DNA of 64,000 nt from Blastocystis sp. Blastoise. Lineage: Eukaryota > Sar > Bigyra > Opalinata > Blastocystidae. The translations under genes were made by a program, and so were the position numbers. Shown one piece after another: positions 1 to 12,554 of the stretch (position 1 is the first letter of the stretch; each line of letters opens with the position of its first letter). The stretch covers positions 2,244,501 through 2,308,500 of the forward strand of contig JBBPEB010000014.1 in the NCBI GenBank assembly GCA_039096225.1, given 5' to 3'. The notes under the pieces were generated by a model. That model did not search any database and had not been told where the DNA came from. It worked only from the letters and a program-made list of their open reading frames with translations.

Positions 1-349
1 CAATATGATCTTCATTATGATCCAAAGGAAATAAATCTATTTTAATAGCATTAGTTTTTTATATCAAAAAAAAGAATACGTTTTTCAAAACAAGTCAAAC
101 ATAAATCCATATTTGAACAAGAAATACATTTTATATGCTCATCGTGAATCTTATAAATAGGTTTTTTACAAATATCACAAATATAATCCTAAAAAAATGA
201 TACCCATCAGACAATTATGAATATACTGGAAGAGACTGATGGTTTTTTAACATTTGATCTTGGTGTAGAAAATAATTGAGAACATGAATCAGAGATAAAA
301 TAATCGGATCAACAGTATTTTTGAAAAGGAGGGAAATGAATTCTTATAA
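1..349 (-). CDS. ZZ-type zinc finger protein, 3' part, runs off the left edge
   Basis: Exons on the minus strand at 188-80 and 36-1, separated by a 43-bp GT-AG intron (79-37), read in one frame through DYICDICKKP, KCISCSNMDLCLTCFEKH and FPLDHNEDHI. This is the ZZ-finger spacing: CxxC, a second CxxC, CxxCF, then a histidine pair after the join. ZZ fingers bind peptide N-termini or act as protein-protein modules. An upstream exon at about 349-227 (ending NHQSLP, 38-bp intron 226-189) keeps phase but has no recognisable motif. It is less certain, and I found no start codon. The gene continues beyond position 1. The finger itself is seen directly; the parent protein is unknown. Confidence 0.55.
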
Positions 350-1049
350 AACTCATTTAAAACATTTTTTTTTAATTTCTTTGTTACTTTTATAAATGAC
401 AGATACGTCTGAAGCTATATAAAATACAAAAGGAATCAAAATAATTTTAAATAGAAATTACCACATTCGCTTTTGCAATATAGATAATCTGAAAATTTTT
501 GTTTTTATTTGATCTCATAATCTCATGATAAAAAATCTATTACTTGAATCAAATAGTATTTTTTATAAGATGAAGCACCAAAGGAACTATAGGTTCTCTT
601 TTTTTAACATACTCAAGTCTTTTCTGTGACAATACATCCATATATTTGTTACTCTATATACAGATTAAAAAAACAAAAGTGTTTTTTTTGTAACTAACTT
701 TTATGATATCTCTTCAACTGTTACTTCATGTCAATTAATATCTAGAAAGCAATATCAATCTAATACATTGAAATCAAAGTAATTATGTTAATTATTACCT
801 AAACTATGGAATACCTTGTGACGACTCGAGTGGTCTATCAATCATTCTACACAATTTAAATCGTCTCAATGATTGAATTACAAACACAGAATAAGAAAAA
901 CTGTTGAAAAAACTATGTGTTTTACTGGCATTTTTTAGCTAGTGATGAATTGATCTGAGAGTCGGTAAACTTCGAGTATTTTATACAGTATAAGAAAATT
1001 AATCTTATTTATTCCTTTTTTATATAATAAGTGATTCTATACAAAAGAT
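350..1049. other. Intergenic region
   Basis: AT-rich sequence with no convincing exon. It may hold more 5' exons of the ZZ-finger gene (a weak candidate lies near 350-400 on the minus strand) and the promoter of the VPS37 gene. No RNA gene was recognised. Confidence 0.4.
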
Positions 1050-2154
1050 ATGGCAATTTTTCAGTTGTATGTTCATGAAGAGAGACGTCTATAATTATAT
1101 TTGAATAGTAATAAAAACAGCCAAGCTAGAAAAGCTCAGATGGATCGTTTTCAACAATGTAATCCTCAATGTAGCTACGATGAAAAGCAAGGAATATGTC
1201 GTATTGGTGTGAAATATGAAGGAAGTACGATGGGACTAACTATAACCCTAAACAACGATTTCCCTAATAGCGCACCTAGACTTCGTTTTGATAAACAAGT
1301 GAATCATCCATGGTGTGATGTTTCTGGATATAACGTAGTGAATTGTCCTCATTTAAATAGTTGGAATTCTAGCAGTGATCTAGCTACTGTGAGTATGTCT
1401 ACTTTTATTTCTTATGATTTATGTTGATTTTTTTTCAGATTTTATTTGTATAATTTTTCTAAATATTCTCTTAATTGTATTATTTTTATTTCAATTTGAT
1501 TATTATTTAATACGTATATGCTTATAGTTAATACAATATTAGCTGAGATTATTCAATCTAAGCAAAATGTGTACCCTAATCCTTCTATAAATACAAATCC
1601 TTCTAGATATCCTATTCCAAATCCTAGTTATCCAGTAGTAACTCCAACGAATAATCAATTTCAACCAAGTATACCTCAATATTTCGATCCTTCAAGAAAT
1701 CCACCTTATATTCCTGGAATTGTTGGAACACCTCAAATACCCAATCAAAGACCTGGACCAATGATTCCCCCTATGGATACGTCACCTCCCGCGGTTATCT
1801 CTCCAAAACCAGTAGAATCTGATGAACCCATTAATCCAGAAAATTATTCTATTAGTTTAGATGATAATTATGCTGTTCCTGTATATATATATATAATGAT
1901 TTATTTATGTTTTTATTTATTCATTTTGTATATATATATATAGTTTAATGAATGGAATTTAGATGCTATGTCGTATATATTGATTTGTTTATATTTATAT
2001 TTATTATATTTTTATTTATTTTATATATATATTTATTTTATTTATATTTATTATATTTATATTTATTTTATATATATATTTATTTTATTTATATTTATTT
2101 TATTTATATTTATTTATATATAGTTATCTTTATTATATTTATATGTATTCTATT

Positions 2155-2194
<40 letters not shown>

Positions 2195-2339
2195 GAGGAT
2201 TTACAGCGTTTATTGGATTCTCCTGATGCTTGTATATCGATGGTTCATGATTCCAGCACATTTAAGCAAATTTCAGGCGTTATTCGTGATAAAAAACAAG
2301 AAATTCAAACACTTTGTACTGAAAATATTAGTTTACGTG

Positions 2340-2387
<48 letters not shown>

Positions 2388-2761
2388 GTTTTATTATTAT
2401 TATAAATATAATATATTATTATATAATTTGATTTTTTTTTTTTAATTTTTTTAATTTTTTTTATTAATGAATATAATTCTATATATATATATATATATTT
2501 AGATCGTAAATTATCTCAAGTTGTAAATTTAGGAGAAGATATTCATAAATTAGAAGATGCCGTCAAAAAACTTGAAGAATATCTAAATACCAATAAAACT
2601 GTAAACATATTTTATTATATATATATATATATTATTATTATTTCATTCTTTTTTTTAAATCTCTTTTATATTATATTCTATTCTAGTATTTCTTATTATA
2701 TATTATTTTTATTATATTTTTGTTTTACGAAAAACAGTTTATTTCTTGAATACTATTTCCT

Positions 2762-2795
<34 letters not shown>

Positions 2796-3169
2796 TATAA
2801 ATAAGAATGATATGTGTAGAGCTATTCAAGAACAAATAAAAGCATATAAAAACGAAGCAGACGACTTATTTAATATGTTTAAAAATGATGATAGTGATTC
2901 TATTACTATTGCTGTATATAGCTTTATAACTATATTTTATTGATTATTTTTTTTTGTCTTTTTATAATTATTATTCTTTTTTTTTACATATTTTTTTTTT
3001 ATTATCTTTATAATATTTTTATATATTTTTTATTATTATTAGTTTAATAATTACAATTATTATCATCATAATATTTTATTTATAGGATTTTGGTAAGAGA
3101 TTTTTGGAAGTTCAAAAATTATATCAGTCTTTATCTATTCGTTATCAACTTTACAAAGCTCAACAATAA
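1050..3169 (+). CDS. VPS37: VPS37-family ESCRT-I subunit with N-terminal UEV-like domain
   Basis: Eight exons: 1050-1066, 1109-1392, 1528-1880, 1944-1972, 2191-2336, 2503-2600, 2794-2913, 3086-3169; 376 aa. The start MAIFQFNKNSQARKAQ is spliced through a GTATGT donor. Residues about 20-110 are UEV-like (NHPWCDVSGYNVVNCPHLNS then DLATVINTILAEI), as in VPS37A. A proline- and asparagine-rich linker follows. The C-terminal half (NEDLQRLLDSPDACISMVHD, RAIQEQIKAYKNEADDLFNM, FGKRFLEVQKLYQSLSIRYQ) is the helical mod(r) domain that binds TSG101/VPS23 and VPS28. ESCRT-I sorts ubiquitinated cargo on endosomes. Exon 5 could also end at 2344, but only the 2336 donor (GTGATG) keeps frame. The introns contain long TA runs. 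Confidence 0.85.
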
Positions 3170-4437
3170 TAATATTCAATTTAAACACATTATTTTATCT
3201 ATTCCTTATATATTGTTAGTTATATTTATTCTGTTATGATATAGTCATTGTAATATCTTTATATTCATTTCTATTATTTGTTTTATATATATAATAATTA
3301 AGGAGATTTTTGTATACTTCAAAATATATTTTTAAATATGAAACAACTTTTATATTCATTGCTTTTAGTCACATAAACAGTCTATTATGTAAAATACACT
3401 CACTTAACATTGTTTTTATAATTTTTTTAAATGAAAACAAAAGAATCTAAAAGAATCTCTTAAGTGAATTCATTTCTCTTCTTTATCAAAATAAATACAT
3501 TTTTATATCTCCTCATAATAAATCTATTCATTAACTAGTTTCTTCTCAATGTTTTTCAGATATCTAATAAGAATTCTCGATTATATTCATCTATCTAATG
3601 AATAAATTCTGCTTCATTTCATCATATACATACATATAACTTACACTATTCATATCAATTCTATTAGTATCTTATACGAACTTTATATATATCATAATTA
3701 GAACCTCATATTTTCAAAAAAAAACATCATTCATTATAAAAATATATCTCTTCAAGTAGGAGTTATATTACTGTTAGCATAAGAAGAATGTTCAACTAAT
3801 ATTAATTTCACAAAATTGTATCTATAAGTAAAGTAATTGTTGAGAAAAACAAAGAATGAATACAGAAATCAATCAATCTGTTAAAAGTCAAATGGTATTT
3901 GATGGATGGTGAATAAAGAACCAAGCAAAATACTAAAGGTCCAAAAATCTATAACTTCTGAAAGCAACAGCAAAAAAAATTCTAGAAAAAGAATGGAACT
4001 ATAAAAAATAATTGGATGATTGTATATATGGATTCATTAATTATAAAAATGAATAGCGAATAAAAAGACTGTGAAGAGTCATACAATTTGGTATAATCAG
4101 GAACCAGTAGGGTCCCAAACCCTATAGAAATACGTAAAAATAGGGTCATGAATCGAAGATGACCAGAAGAAGTTGAATAATCACGGTTATGAGTAGAGAA
4201 ATGAAGCGAAAGATGAATTTCGAAATGGATGAATGTGTAGTAATTAGGAGCCATATGATTTATATAGACAAATAATATGGAGTTTCATGATATTGAAACT
4301 ATAAATTTTTGAAGAAGAAGAAAAGAAAAAGGAAACTGGATATTAGAAATGGTTTTGAAGATGAGTTGAAGAGTTTGCTCATAAATTTATTTATCAAACA
4401 ATTTAATTTTAAGCTTTATTTTAAAAGTTATATCATA
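3170..4437. other. Intergenic region
   Basis: 3' flank of VPS37 and upstream region of the small gene at 4438. A 90-codon minus-strand open frame at 3982-4254 has no recognisable domain and lies in a purine-rich stretch of the plus strand, so I treat it as chance. Nothing else is seen. Confidence 0.4.
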
Positions 4438-4539
4438 ATGGGTAAGGATCACGCTGCTAAGGAAATGAAAGGCAAGAAGGGTAAGAATGCTCCTAAGACT
4501 GAAGCCCCTGCTACTGAACCTAAGGAAGAAAAGAACTAA
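4438..4539 (+). CDS. Small lysine-rich protein, 33 aa
   Basis: Single open frame MGKDHAAKEMKGKKGKNA followed by a short Pro/Ala/Glu/Lys tail and TAA. The frame stays open upstream to 4309, but the ATG at 4438 has a clear codon-usage change: GCT, AAG, GGT and GGC dominate, unlike the AT-saturated surroundings. That suggests a short, highly expressed protein. It has no hydrophobic segment. The protein is not recognised; it has the charge pattern of small nucleic-acid- or ribosome-associated peptides, but that is inference. It could also be the last exon of a longer gene. Confidence 0.45.
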   Translation: MGKDHAAKEMKGKKGKNAPKTEAPATEPKEEKN

Positions 4540-5329
4540 AGTAAATGATGTCTCCTCTCTGAACTAGGCTAAATAAACGATTTTTCTATGAGATAACTGC
4601 TAGATTCTTTCTTTGATTTTCTTATTATTTAATAATTGAATCATTGAACCATTTCTCTCTCTTGTTTATATATGTTAATTCGCTATTTGCTATTTTAATT
4701 GAATTGTTTTGTTTGAAAAATTATTGTTAATTGACTATTTTTTTAAATGATTTTTTATGAAAACTGTTGTTTAATGTATTATTATTATAATTTAATATAT
4801 TTATTTGTTGAACATTTGATTAAAATAAATGATTTATTGTCTTGAAAAGAGAGACTATATAGATTCTTCTTAATTCATAGTATTTTTTTGTAAATGAAAT
4901 AGATATATTAATTAGCATATATTGTGTAGTATTTTATTTTATATTAATTATTTATAGTGTGAAATATTTTGTATTTAATATAATAAAACTATATTATTAT
5001 TATATGTAGTACTGATTTTCTATATAAAGAAAATTTAGATAAAGACTTTTGATACAAGAAAATATGGAAAAAAAGAAATATAGAAAAGAATCAATGTATA
5101 TAGAATTTCTGTAGACAAGAAAATATATATATATAATTAAATTCTACCCTATATTTCATAATCATTAAAAGTAAAAATAATTTTGAAGAGATAGAACATT
5201 AGTATTTGTAAATAAAGAGTATATTTGATGAGTATTTATAAATGTAAATGATTTATTTCAAATCTAATTATAAATAGATACATAATATTTATTTGAAATA
5301 GTAAGTACATCTTCATCAAATAGAAGACC
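4540..5329. other. Intergenic region between convergent genes
   Basis: 3' flanks of the 33-aa gene (+) and the BTB-like gene (-). AT-rich, with no exon, RNA gene or distinctive repeat recognised. Confidence 0.4.
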
Positions 5330-6371
5330 CTAAGAAGAATATCTACTTATATATCTACTTGTACCATTATGTAGATATTGAGTAGGAGGAATATTATATT
5401 TATTACTTAATATAAAGAGAAATTCTTTTGAAGAAGGTAATCTATCTAGATATATATATAATAAAGAATAAAATTATAGATATATAATATATATATATAT
5501 ACATTCAATGCTTTGTCAACTTTGATCTATATATCCTCCATATATATTAACATAATTATTATGACCTATATGTTTGATTATAGTTACTGTTTCTCCTTTA
5601 TTATCACAATATCTATGGAATTCTTTTGTAGAATAATTAGGTTCATCTGTTCTATATATAAATAAAATTATAATACTAATAATAATAATAAACATAATAA
5701 ACATAATAATAAACATAATAATAATAAATATATAAATACCATCATATTTAATACTGACTTTATCTTCAAATAGAGTATCATCTTTCTTTACCTTTATTTC
5801 TAGTTGTGAATAATTACTTTTATATATAGCTTCATTAGCTATATATTTATATAATTTAGGTAACTGATTGTTACGTCTTCTCTTATGGATACTTTGAATC
5901 ATATCAAAAGAAAAATATAAATGATTTAGAGTAAAAAAAGAAACCTTAGGATACTCTTCCATTTCTGATTCTGTGTAATAATCATATGATTGAGGATTAT
6001 TCTTTTCAATATCATCATTACAGAATAAACGAATATATTCCATTATATATTCATCACTATTTGGATTTATTAACTGATTAGTTTTCTTATAATATGTTGT
6101 TACTATATATATATATATATTTATTAATAATAATTATACTATATATATACCAGTTATTTTTAATTCTTTTAACAAAGGAAATATATCTTTAATATTAGAA
6201 AAATATATATATTCTAATGGAATAGTAGAGGCATAATCATCTATATATATTATTATTTTTAAAGAAACTATATTTATATATATACATTCAACATTAACTA
6301 CAGTAATATTCATCATTTTAAAAAGAAGAGAATAATATAATAATTTTTCTTTCCATTGAGGGGTAAGTAAT

Positions 6372-6420
<49 letters not shown>

Positions 6421-6943
6421 CTTAATAAAAAATACTTATAGAATTACCATGTATAGTTAGTTTTGTAGTATCTGAACTAAATAACTCAAAAGGAGTACTT
6501 GGCTGATTACGTCCATCATAATCTCCATATATAATAAAATCATTCAATTTCAAATAATCATAAAATAATTCCTTAACATGTACTAATAAATTGTTCTTTT
6601 TCTCATCGTTCATCTTTACTGAATATTCATTAATTATATTATACATATCAAAATTGTCTTTCAAATATAAAGAAGAAATATCCATAGTCTCCTCCATTAA
6701 AAACGGAATTAATTTCTTCATAGGAGAAGAAGGCATATCTATATAATAACTTTCATCTTCATATTTTTCAGAGTTTTGAATGATATCAAGAAAGGGTAGT
6801 TGATGGTATTTCTCAATATAGTCTTTAGAAATCCATAATTGAGTCTCATCTTGAAATGTAAATAAGTTTAAAAGAATATAAATATGTTTTATTCTTATTC
6901 AAATACACTTATCATCAATTAGTAACAATTCAGCAGCTGACAT
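5330..6943 (-). CDS. BTB/POZ-like protein, seven exons in outline, function unknown
   Basis: Minus-strand exons 6943-6907, 6849-6436, 6372-6151, 6102-5740, 5646-5521, 5445-5330 give a 425-aa protein ending in TAG. The first ATG (MSAAELLLIDDKYDETQLW) is joined by a GTATTT donor. Residues about 8-70 (LWISKDYIEKYHQLPFLDII, SYYIDMPSSPMKKLIPFL) resemble a T1-type BTB fold, where a conserved core is followed by a YFIDR-like motif. The rest has scattered leucine and isoleucine and the segment PLLKELKIT, which could be leucine-rich. The last intron is odd: the usual GTATATAT donor at 5502 would leave an in-frame TGA in the exon, so I use a weak GTTGAC donor at 5520. Counting by eye gives six coding exons; an extra unseen small exon is possible. 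The BTB assignment is tentative. Confidence 0.5.
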
Positions 6944-7239
6944 TTTTTAATTGAGACTATAACAATTAGTTAATAACACTTAGAAATGCGTTTCGAAATA
7001 AGAAATAGATAAAATACTTTTAAAAAATTGTTGTACTCTATTAAAAATAGGATGAATACTTGTGAAGACGACAAAATTAAACTTTCAAAAAGAAACAAAA
7101 AAAAACACCATTGAGTGAATTCCCGGTTTTTTACCTACCTCTGACAAAACGTTCAAGTGATACAGGAATACTTTATGTATAGGGAATAAGAATCTTTTGT
7201 TGTAACTGAGTTTTTCTTCGATTGTGTGTTTGATATATA
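6944..7239. promoter_or_regulatory. Shared upstream region of two divergent genes
   Basis: About 300 bp separate the ATG of the BTB-like gene (-) from that of the coiled-coil gene (+). It must hold both 5' regions. No specific factor site or TATA box can be assigned in sequence this AT-rich. Confidence 0.3.
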
Positions 7240-8187
7240 ATGTTTAGCCATCAAGCTCAACTAGGTACTATCTTGAAAGAAATACAGGATCAAGATACAA
7301 TAAAAGAATGTGTTAATGATGTCATTAGTCAGTTAGAATATGAGCAATACAATCGTTATTTGTATGTAAATACGATTCATATTTTATTTAGAATATATAG
7401 GCAAATGGTAGATGAAATAAATACCTTAAAGCATGAAAAGAGTGTTTTAGAGGATTCAAATTTACAATATCAGAATATTCATAAAGAAGAAGCGCAGGTA
7501 GGCTAATTGAAAAATATATTATTTTATTGTATTATGTATGATGTGTGTAGAGATGTTTTGCATTAAAAGAGTGTTTCGACAAAGAATTTACTAAATTACG
7601 TCAGCAATTAGAAGCTAAACAGAAGTAAGTTATTTTATATAGTATTTATTATGTTATGTTAGAAATATGGCAATGATTGACGAACTAGTTCGTCATGTAT
7701 CCGTTTTGAATGATGCAATAAAAGAGAAAGACAAACAATTAGATGTATTTTCAAATATTGTACGTGAAAACGAATTTAAAATGGAAAAATTGTTTGTTAA
7801 ATATGCAATGTATCTTTTTTTTTATATATATTTTTTTATATTTATATAAAATAATTATATATATTATATAAAGGTGTTTACGATGTCCTCCTCCTGATGA
7901 TATATATATGGAATCAAATAAGCAGCAAATATTTTCATTAATATCCGATACAGTGTTTAGTAATATTTTGTCTTATTTATGTGTATAGATATATACTATT
8001 TATATATATATCTATGTGAATTAGATATCAGATATATGTCACATGCGGCTGTTAAATAAATCAATTAAAGCACGTGCGGATCATTATGTTCATATTACGG
8101 TCGATTCTGTATGTTTATATATATATTTTTTAATTATATATATATATATAGAAAAATGAAAATACAAATGAAATTGTGGGTATGATA

Positions 8188-8225
<38 letters not shown>

Positions 8226-8555
8226 TAGTCTTTGATTCTGATGACGATAATATAGATGAAACTGTAGATATATATATATATATGTAATGTTTGTTTATAT
8301 AGACAACAACAACAGACACAGATTATAATTGTTTAGTCAATCCATATCCAAGTTTATATACAGATGCAATTACCAATATGGCTAATCATATAACAACTGA
8401 AATGGAAAATAAGCAAGTATTACTTAATAAAGAAGAACTTGTATATATTATATTATATTATATTATATTATATTATATTATATTATATTATATTATATTA
8501 TATATAGATTAGTTCCTTGAGTTGCGAGTTAGATGATAAATCAAATAGAATTATC

Positions 8556-8605
<50 letters not shown>

Positions 8606-8921
8606 GGATTTGGAGAAGAAGATAGATTCATTATCTCGTTCTATTTCTAATTATGAAGAATGTATAGAGACAAATAAAGTAGTATTAACATATCTTCATA
8701 CGCAACAAAATAAAACAGAGTATATATATTATATTATATTATATTATATTATATTATATTATATTATATATAGAGCAGATCGAAATCGTTTAGCCGCTTT
8801 AAATGATCAAAAAGATGTTATTATTCAAGTATATATATATAATATATAATATATTTTTATTACTTTATATATATAGGATTTAAAAAGACAAATAGATCAA
8901 TTGAAGAAAAATAAAAAGTAA
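7240..8921 (+). CDS. Coiled-coil protein, 377 aa, twelve exons
   Basis: Exons 7240-7497, 7551-7624, 7663-7809, 7874-7982, 8025-8108, 8152-8179, 8229-8263, 8303-8440, 8508-8555, 8607-8719, 8774-8828, 8877-8921 join in frame to a TAA stop. The N-terminus (MFSHQAQLGTILKEIQDQ) and long stretches such as MVDEINTLKHEKSVLED, KEKDKQLDVFSNIVRENEF and KKIDSLSRSISNYEECIE are heptad-rich. A less helical middle has RCPPPDD and an acidic DSDDDNID segment. There is no signal peptide or membrane helix. This looks like a cytoskeletal or basal-body type scaffold, but the family is not recognised. Introns are 39-67 bp, and two carry the same TATTA pentamer array. Confidence 0.65.
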
Positions 8922-9493
8922 CGCATGTTGAATAATATTATATTAAATATCTTTCTATCTTAAATTATCTCTTATTTCTTTATGTTATTTGTTAAATTAA
9001 AATTTAAACAATATATATATATATATAAAGTATTAAGAACACTATGTAAATACTAAATATTTTGAAAAGAATAAAAATGAACACATCTTTACAATTCTGA
9101 GAGATATAAATTTGAATCTATTCATATAAGAATCTGTATTAGTTGAATACTTCTTGGATTGTTTAGAATATAAAATAAATGGATATGAATAACAGATTAA
9201 AGAAATGGAATCACACGTTTCAAAATTATATCATCTACAGTTGTCATTTAAACTTCTAATACATAGACTATACAACTAATATTGAATAGCACGCAATAAA
9301 ATACACAAAAATAAAAAAGAATTCATAAATGAAAATTATCTGACTGTTCTTTGAAAAACCAGAAAATTCCATGGGAATTTTAAAAGTCTTTTTTCTGGTC
9401 TTTTTAATTATTTTTTATTATTCTTGTGATATACAGTAAGAAAGATTCTGATTTGATCAAAATCTCATACATCTCAAAGGATTATTATAAAGA
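8922..9493. other. Intergenic region
   Basis: AT-rich sequence between two plus-strand genes. No gene, RNA or distinctive repeat recognised. Confidence 0.4.
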
Positions 9494-10759
<1,266 letters not shown>

Positions 10760-11273
10760 ATTATTTATTAAAATATAACTTTTCTATTATATATATATAT
10801 TATTTATTAATTTCTTTTTCTACATAATATAACATTTGTTTGTTTATTTTTTTTTTATTATTCTATATTCTATATATATATTTTATTTTGTTCTTTTTCA
10901 TCTTTTTATGTGTGTTAGTCGTGTACTAATTTTGTTACTAGTTCTTTTTATTTATTTGCTAGTTTTATACAATTCTTTTTAAGTATTAATATGACAATAA
11001 ATTAATATAACAAAACAAAAATAATGAATTGTCTAAATTTAAATGTAATTAAATAAAAAATATGTAATAACATGTGTTTAATCATGAAAGACTTAATACT
11101 AAAATGAGAAGATAAATAAGTATGTTATAATAATGCTGAAGTATAAATGTAAACACATTAAAAGAGAAGATATGAAAGAAAAGAATAATAATAAATTAAA
11201 ATTATAAATAAAAGATATAAAATAAAGAATTGAATATAGATATATAATATATTAGTCAATATAGTAACCTATC
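10760..11273. other. Intergenic region between convergent genes
   Basis: 3' flanks of two convergent genes. AT-rich; nothing else recognised. Confidence 0.4.
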
Positions 11274-12554
11274 TTAAGCACAATTATATGTTTTCACACT
11301 GACCTTTGTAATACTAGTTTTATCAGTAAATATAGTATCCATTTCATCTTTTAATAAGTCTTCAAATTCACTAATAAAAGTAGTACTAAGAATAGTTTGG
11401 ACATTAGAACAAACATAATTGAGTGCTGATAAATAAGTTTCTTGTTTATCTTTTTGAACAGTAAAACGAATAGATACACTACTACTATCAATATCAAGAG
11501 CATTAGGTTTAATACCAAAAAATTCAAAATCTAATAAAGAAGCATGAACAGAAGAGATTACAGCTGAATACATATTAAGAATAACTTCAGAATTAATAAA
11601 TTGAGAATTAACTTTATTGAAAACCATTTCAATATCAATATATGCTTCGTTTTCATTACCAAATCCAGAAATAGATTTACAATTAGAATAATCAATAGCA
11701 CTCCAATCAGATTCACCTTCAATAGCAGTACATTTTGTAATAGCATTACCAACTTGATTCTCAGGACAAGGTAAATAAAGAATAGTACCAAAATCATAAG
11801 TAGTAACTTGATCATCTTCTATTCTCTTACATCCTTCTTCACTATCATAAGCAGTAACAGAAGTAATTATAAGAGATACAGCAGGGTGGAAAACTGTAGG
11901 TAAATTCTCCTTTAAATCCTTAAGAATACTAGAAGCAATAGAATCTTGTTGAGAAGAATCAGATTGTTCAGAAGAAAGATAATAATTAGTATATGATGGA
12001 AGAGTAGCAATACGAACAAAAACATCAGTGATAGGTTCAGAATTAGGAAGACCATTAGCATCTACATTTTTAGCTTGAGCAAAAGCAATATCAATATTAC
12101 TTACAGTAAAAGGGAAAACTTTAATTAAAGTAAATATTAAATTGTTCTTAGCAGCATAAGAAATATGACCAGGAAGTAATCCCTTAAAAGTTAAAACCAT
12201 ATCAACAGCAGAAGTACCAACAGGTATACCTGTAGCATCAAAAGTATTTGAATAGCAATAAGTATTGCTAACAATAGAATAAGAGCCATCCTTTATAACA
12301 CATTTTTGTTCACTAGCACCACTACCTTCACTACAGGAATCGACCTTAGAATATAATGGTAAAAGTGAGCCACAGCCATCAGCAAATGATACACATTTAC
12401 CATCTACAGAATATAAATTAGAACCACATTCTACACATGCACCACTTTCGATATAACCATTACACCATTGTAAACAGTTATCACCATAGTAACCAGGGAA
12501 GCAAGTAGCAGCAGCAAGAGCAGCAAATAGTAAAGTATAAAAGAATTTCATCAC
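11274..12554 (-). CDS. Secreted cysteine-rich protein, 426 aa, small relative of giant proteins A and B
   Basis: Intronless frame with two adjacent start methionines, an N-terminal signal peptide (MMKFFYTLLFAALAAATC) and stop TAA. Residues 17-60 form an EGF-like cysteine cluster (CFPGYYGDNCLQWCNGY). The middle is beta-rich. Around residues 245-300 lies a sushi-like cysteine module (ILYLPCPENQVGNAITKC, ending WSAIDYSNC) of the same type as the modules in proteins A and B. The two long stretches before and after it look like SEA-type folds. There is no transmembrane segment or GPI-like tail and no RRLRG ending. Probably extracellular or lumenal; the function is unknown. The lack of introns is unusual in this neighbourhood. 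Confidence 0.8.
   Translation of the reverse strand: MMKFFYTLLFAALAAATCFPGYYGDNCLQWCNGYIESGACVECGSNLYSVDGKCVSFADGCGSLLPLYSKVDSCSEGSGASEQKCVIKDGSYSIVSNTYCYSNTFDATGIPVGTSAVDMVLTFKGLLPGHISYAAKNNLIFTLIKVFPFTVSNIDIAFAQAKNVDANGLPNSEPITDVFVRIATLPSYTNYYLSSEQSDSSQQDSIASSILKDLKENLPTVFHPAVSLIITSVTAYDSEEGCKRIEDDQVTTYDFGTILYLPCPENQVGNAITKCTAIEGESDWSAIDYSNCKSISGFGNENEAYIDIEMVFNKVNSQFINSEVILNMYSAVISSVHASLLDFEFFGIKPNALDIDSSSVSIRFTVQKDKQETYLSALNYVCSNVQTILSTTFISEFEDLLKDEMDTIFTDKTSITKVSVKTYNCA

Noticed and set aside
3982-4254. 90-codon minus-strand frame
   Set aside because: No domain, no upstream exon, and explained by the purine-rich plus strand.
6892-6906. A 15-base intron in the BTB-like gene
   Set aside because: A GTATTT donor two bases downstream with a CATTTCAAG acceptor gives a normal 57-bp intron in frame.
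5330-6943. TGA read as tryptophan (alternative genetic code)
   Set aside because: Two apparent in-frame TGAs in the BTB-like gene can be removed by introns, and Trp is written TGG throughout the long exons of A, B and the transporters.
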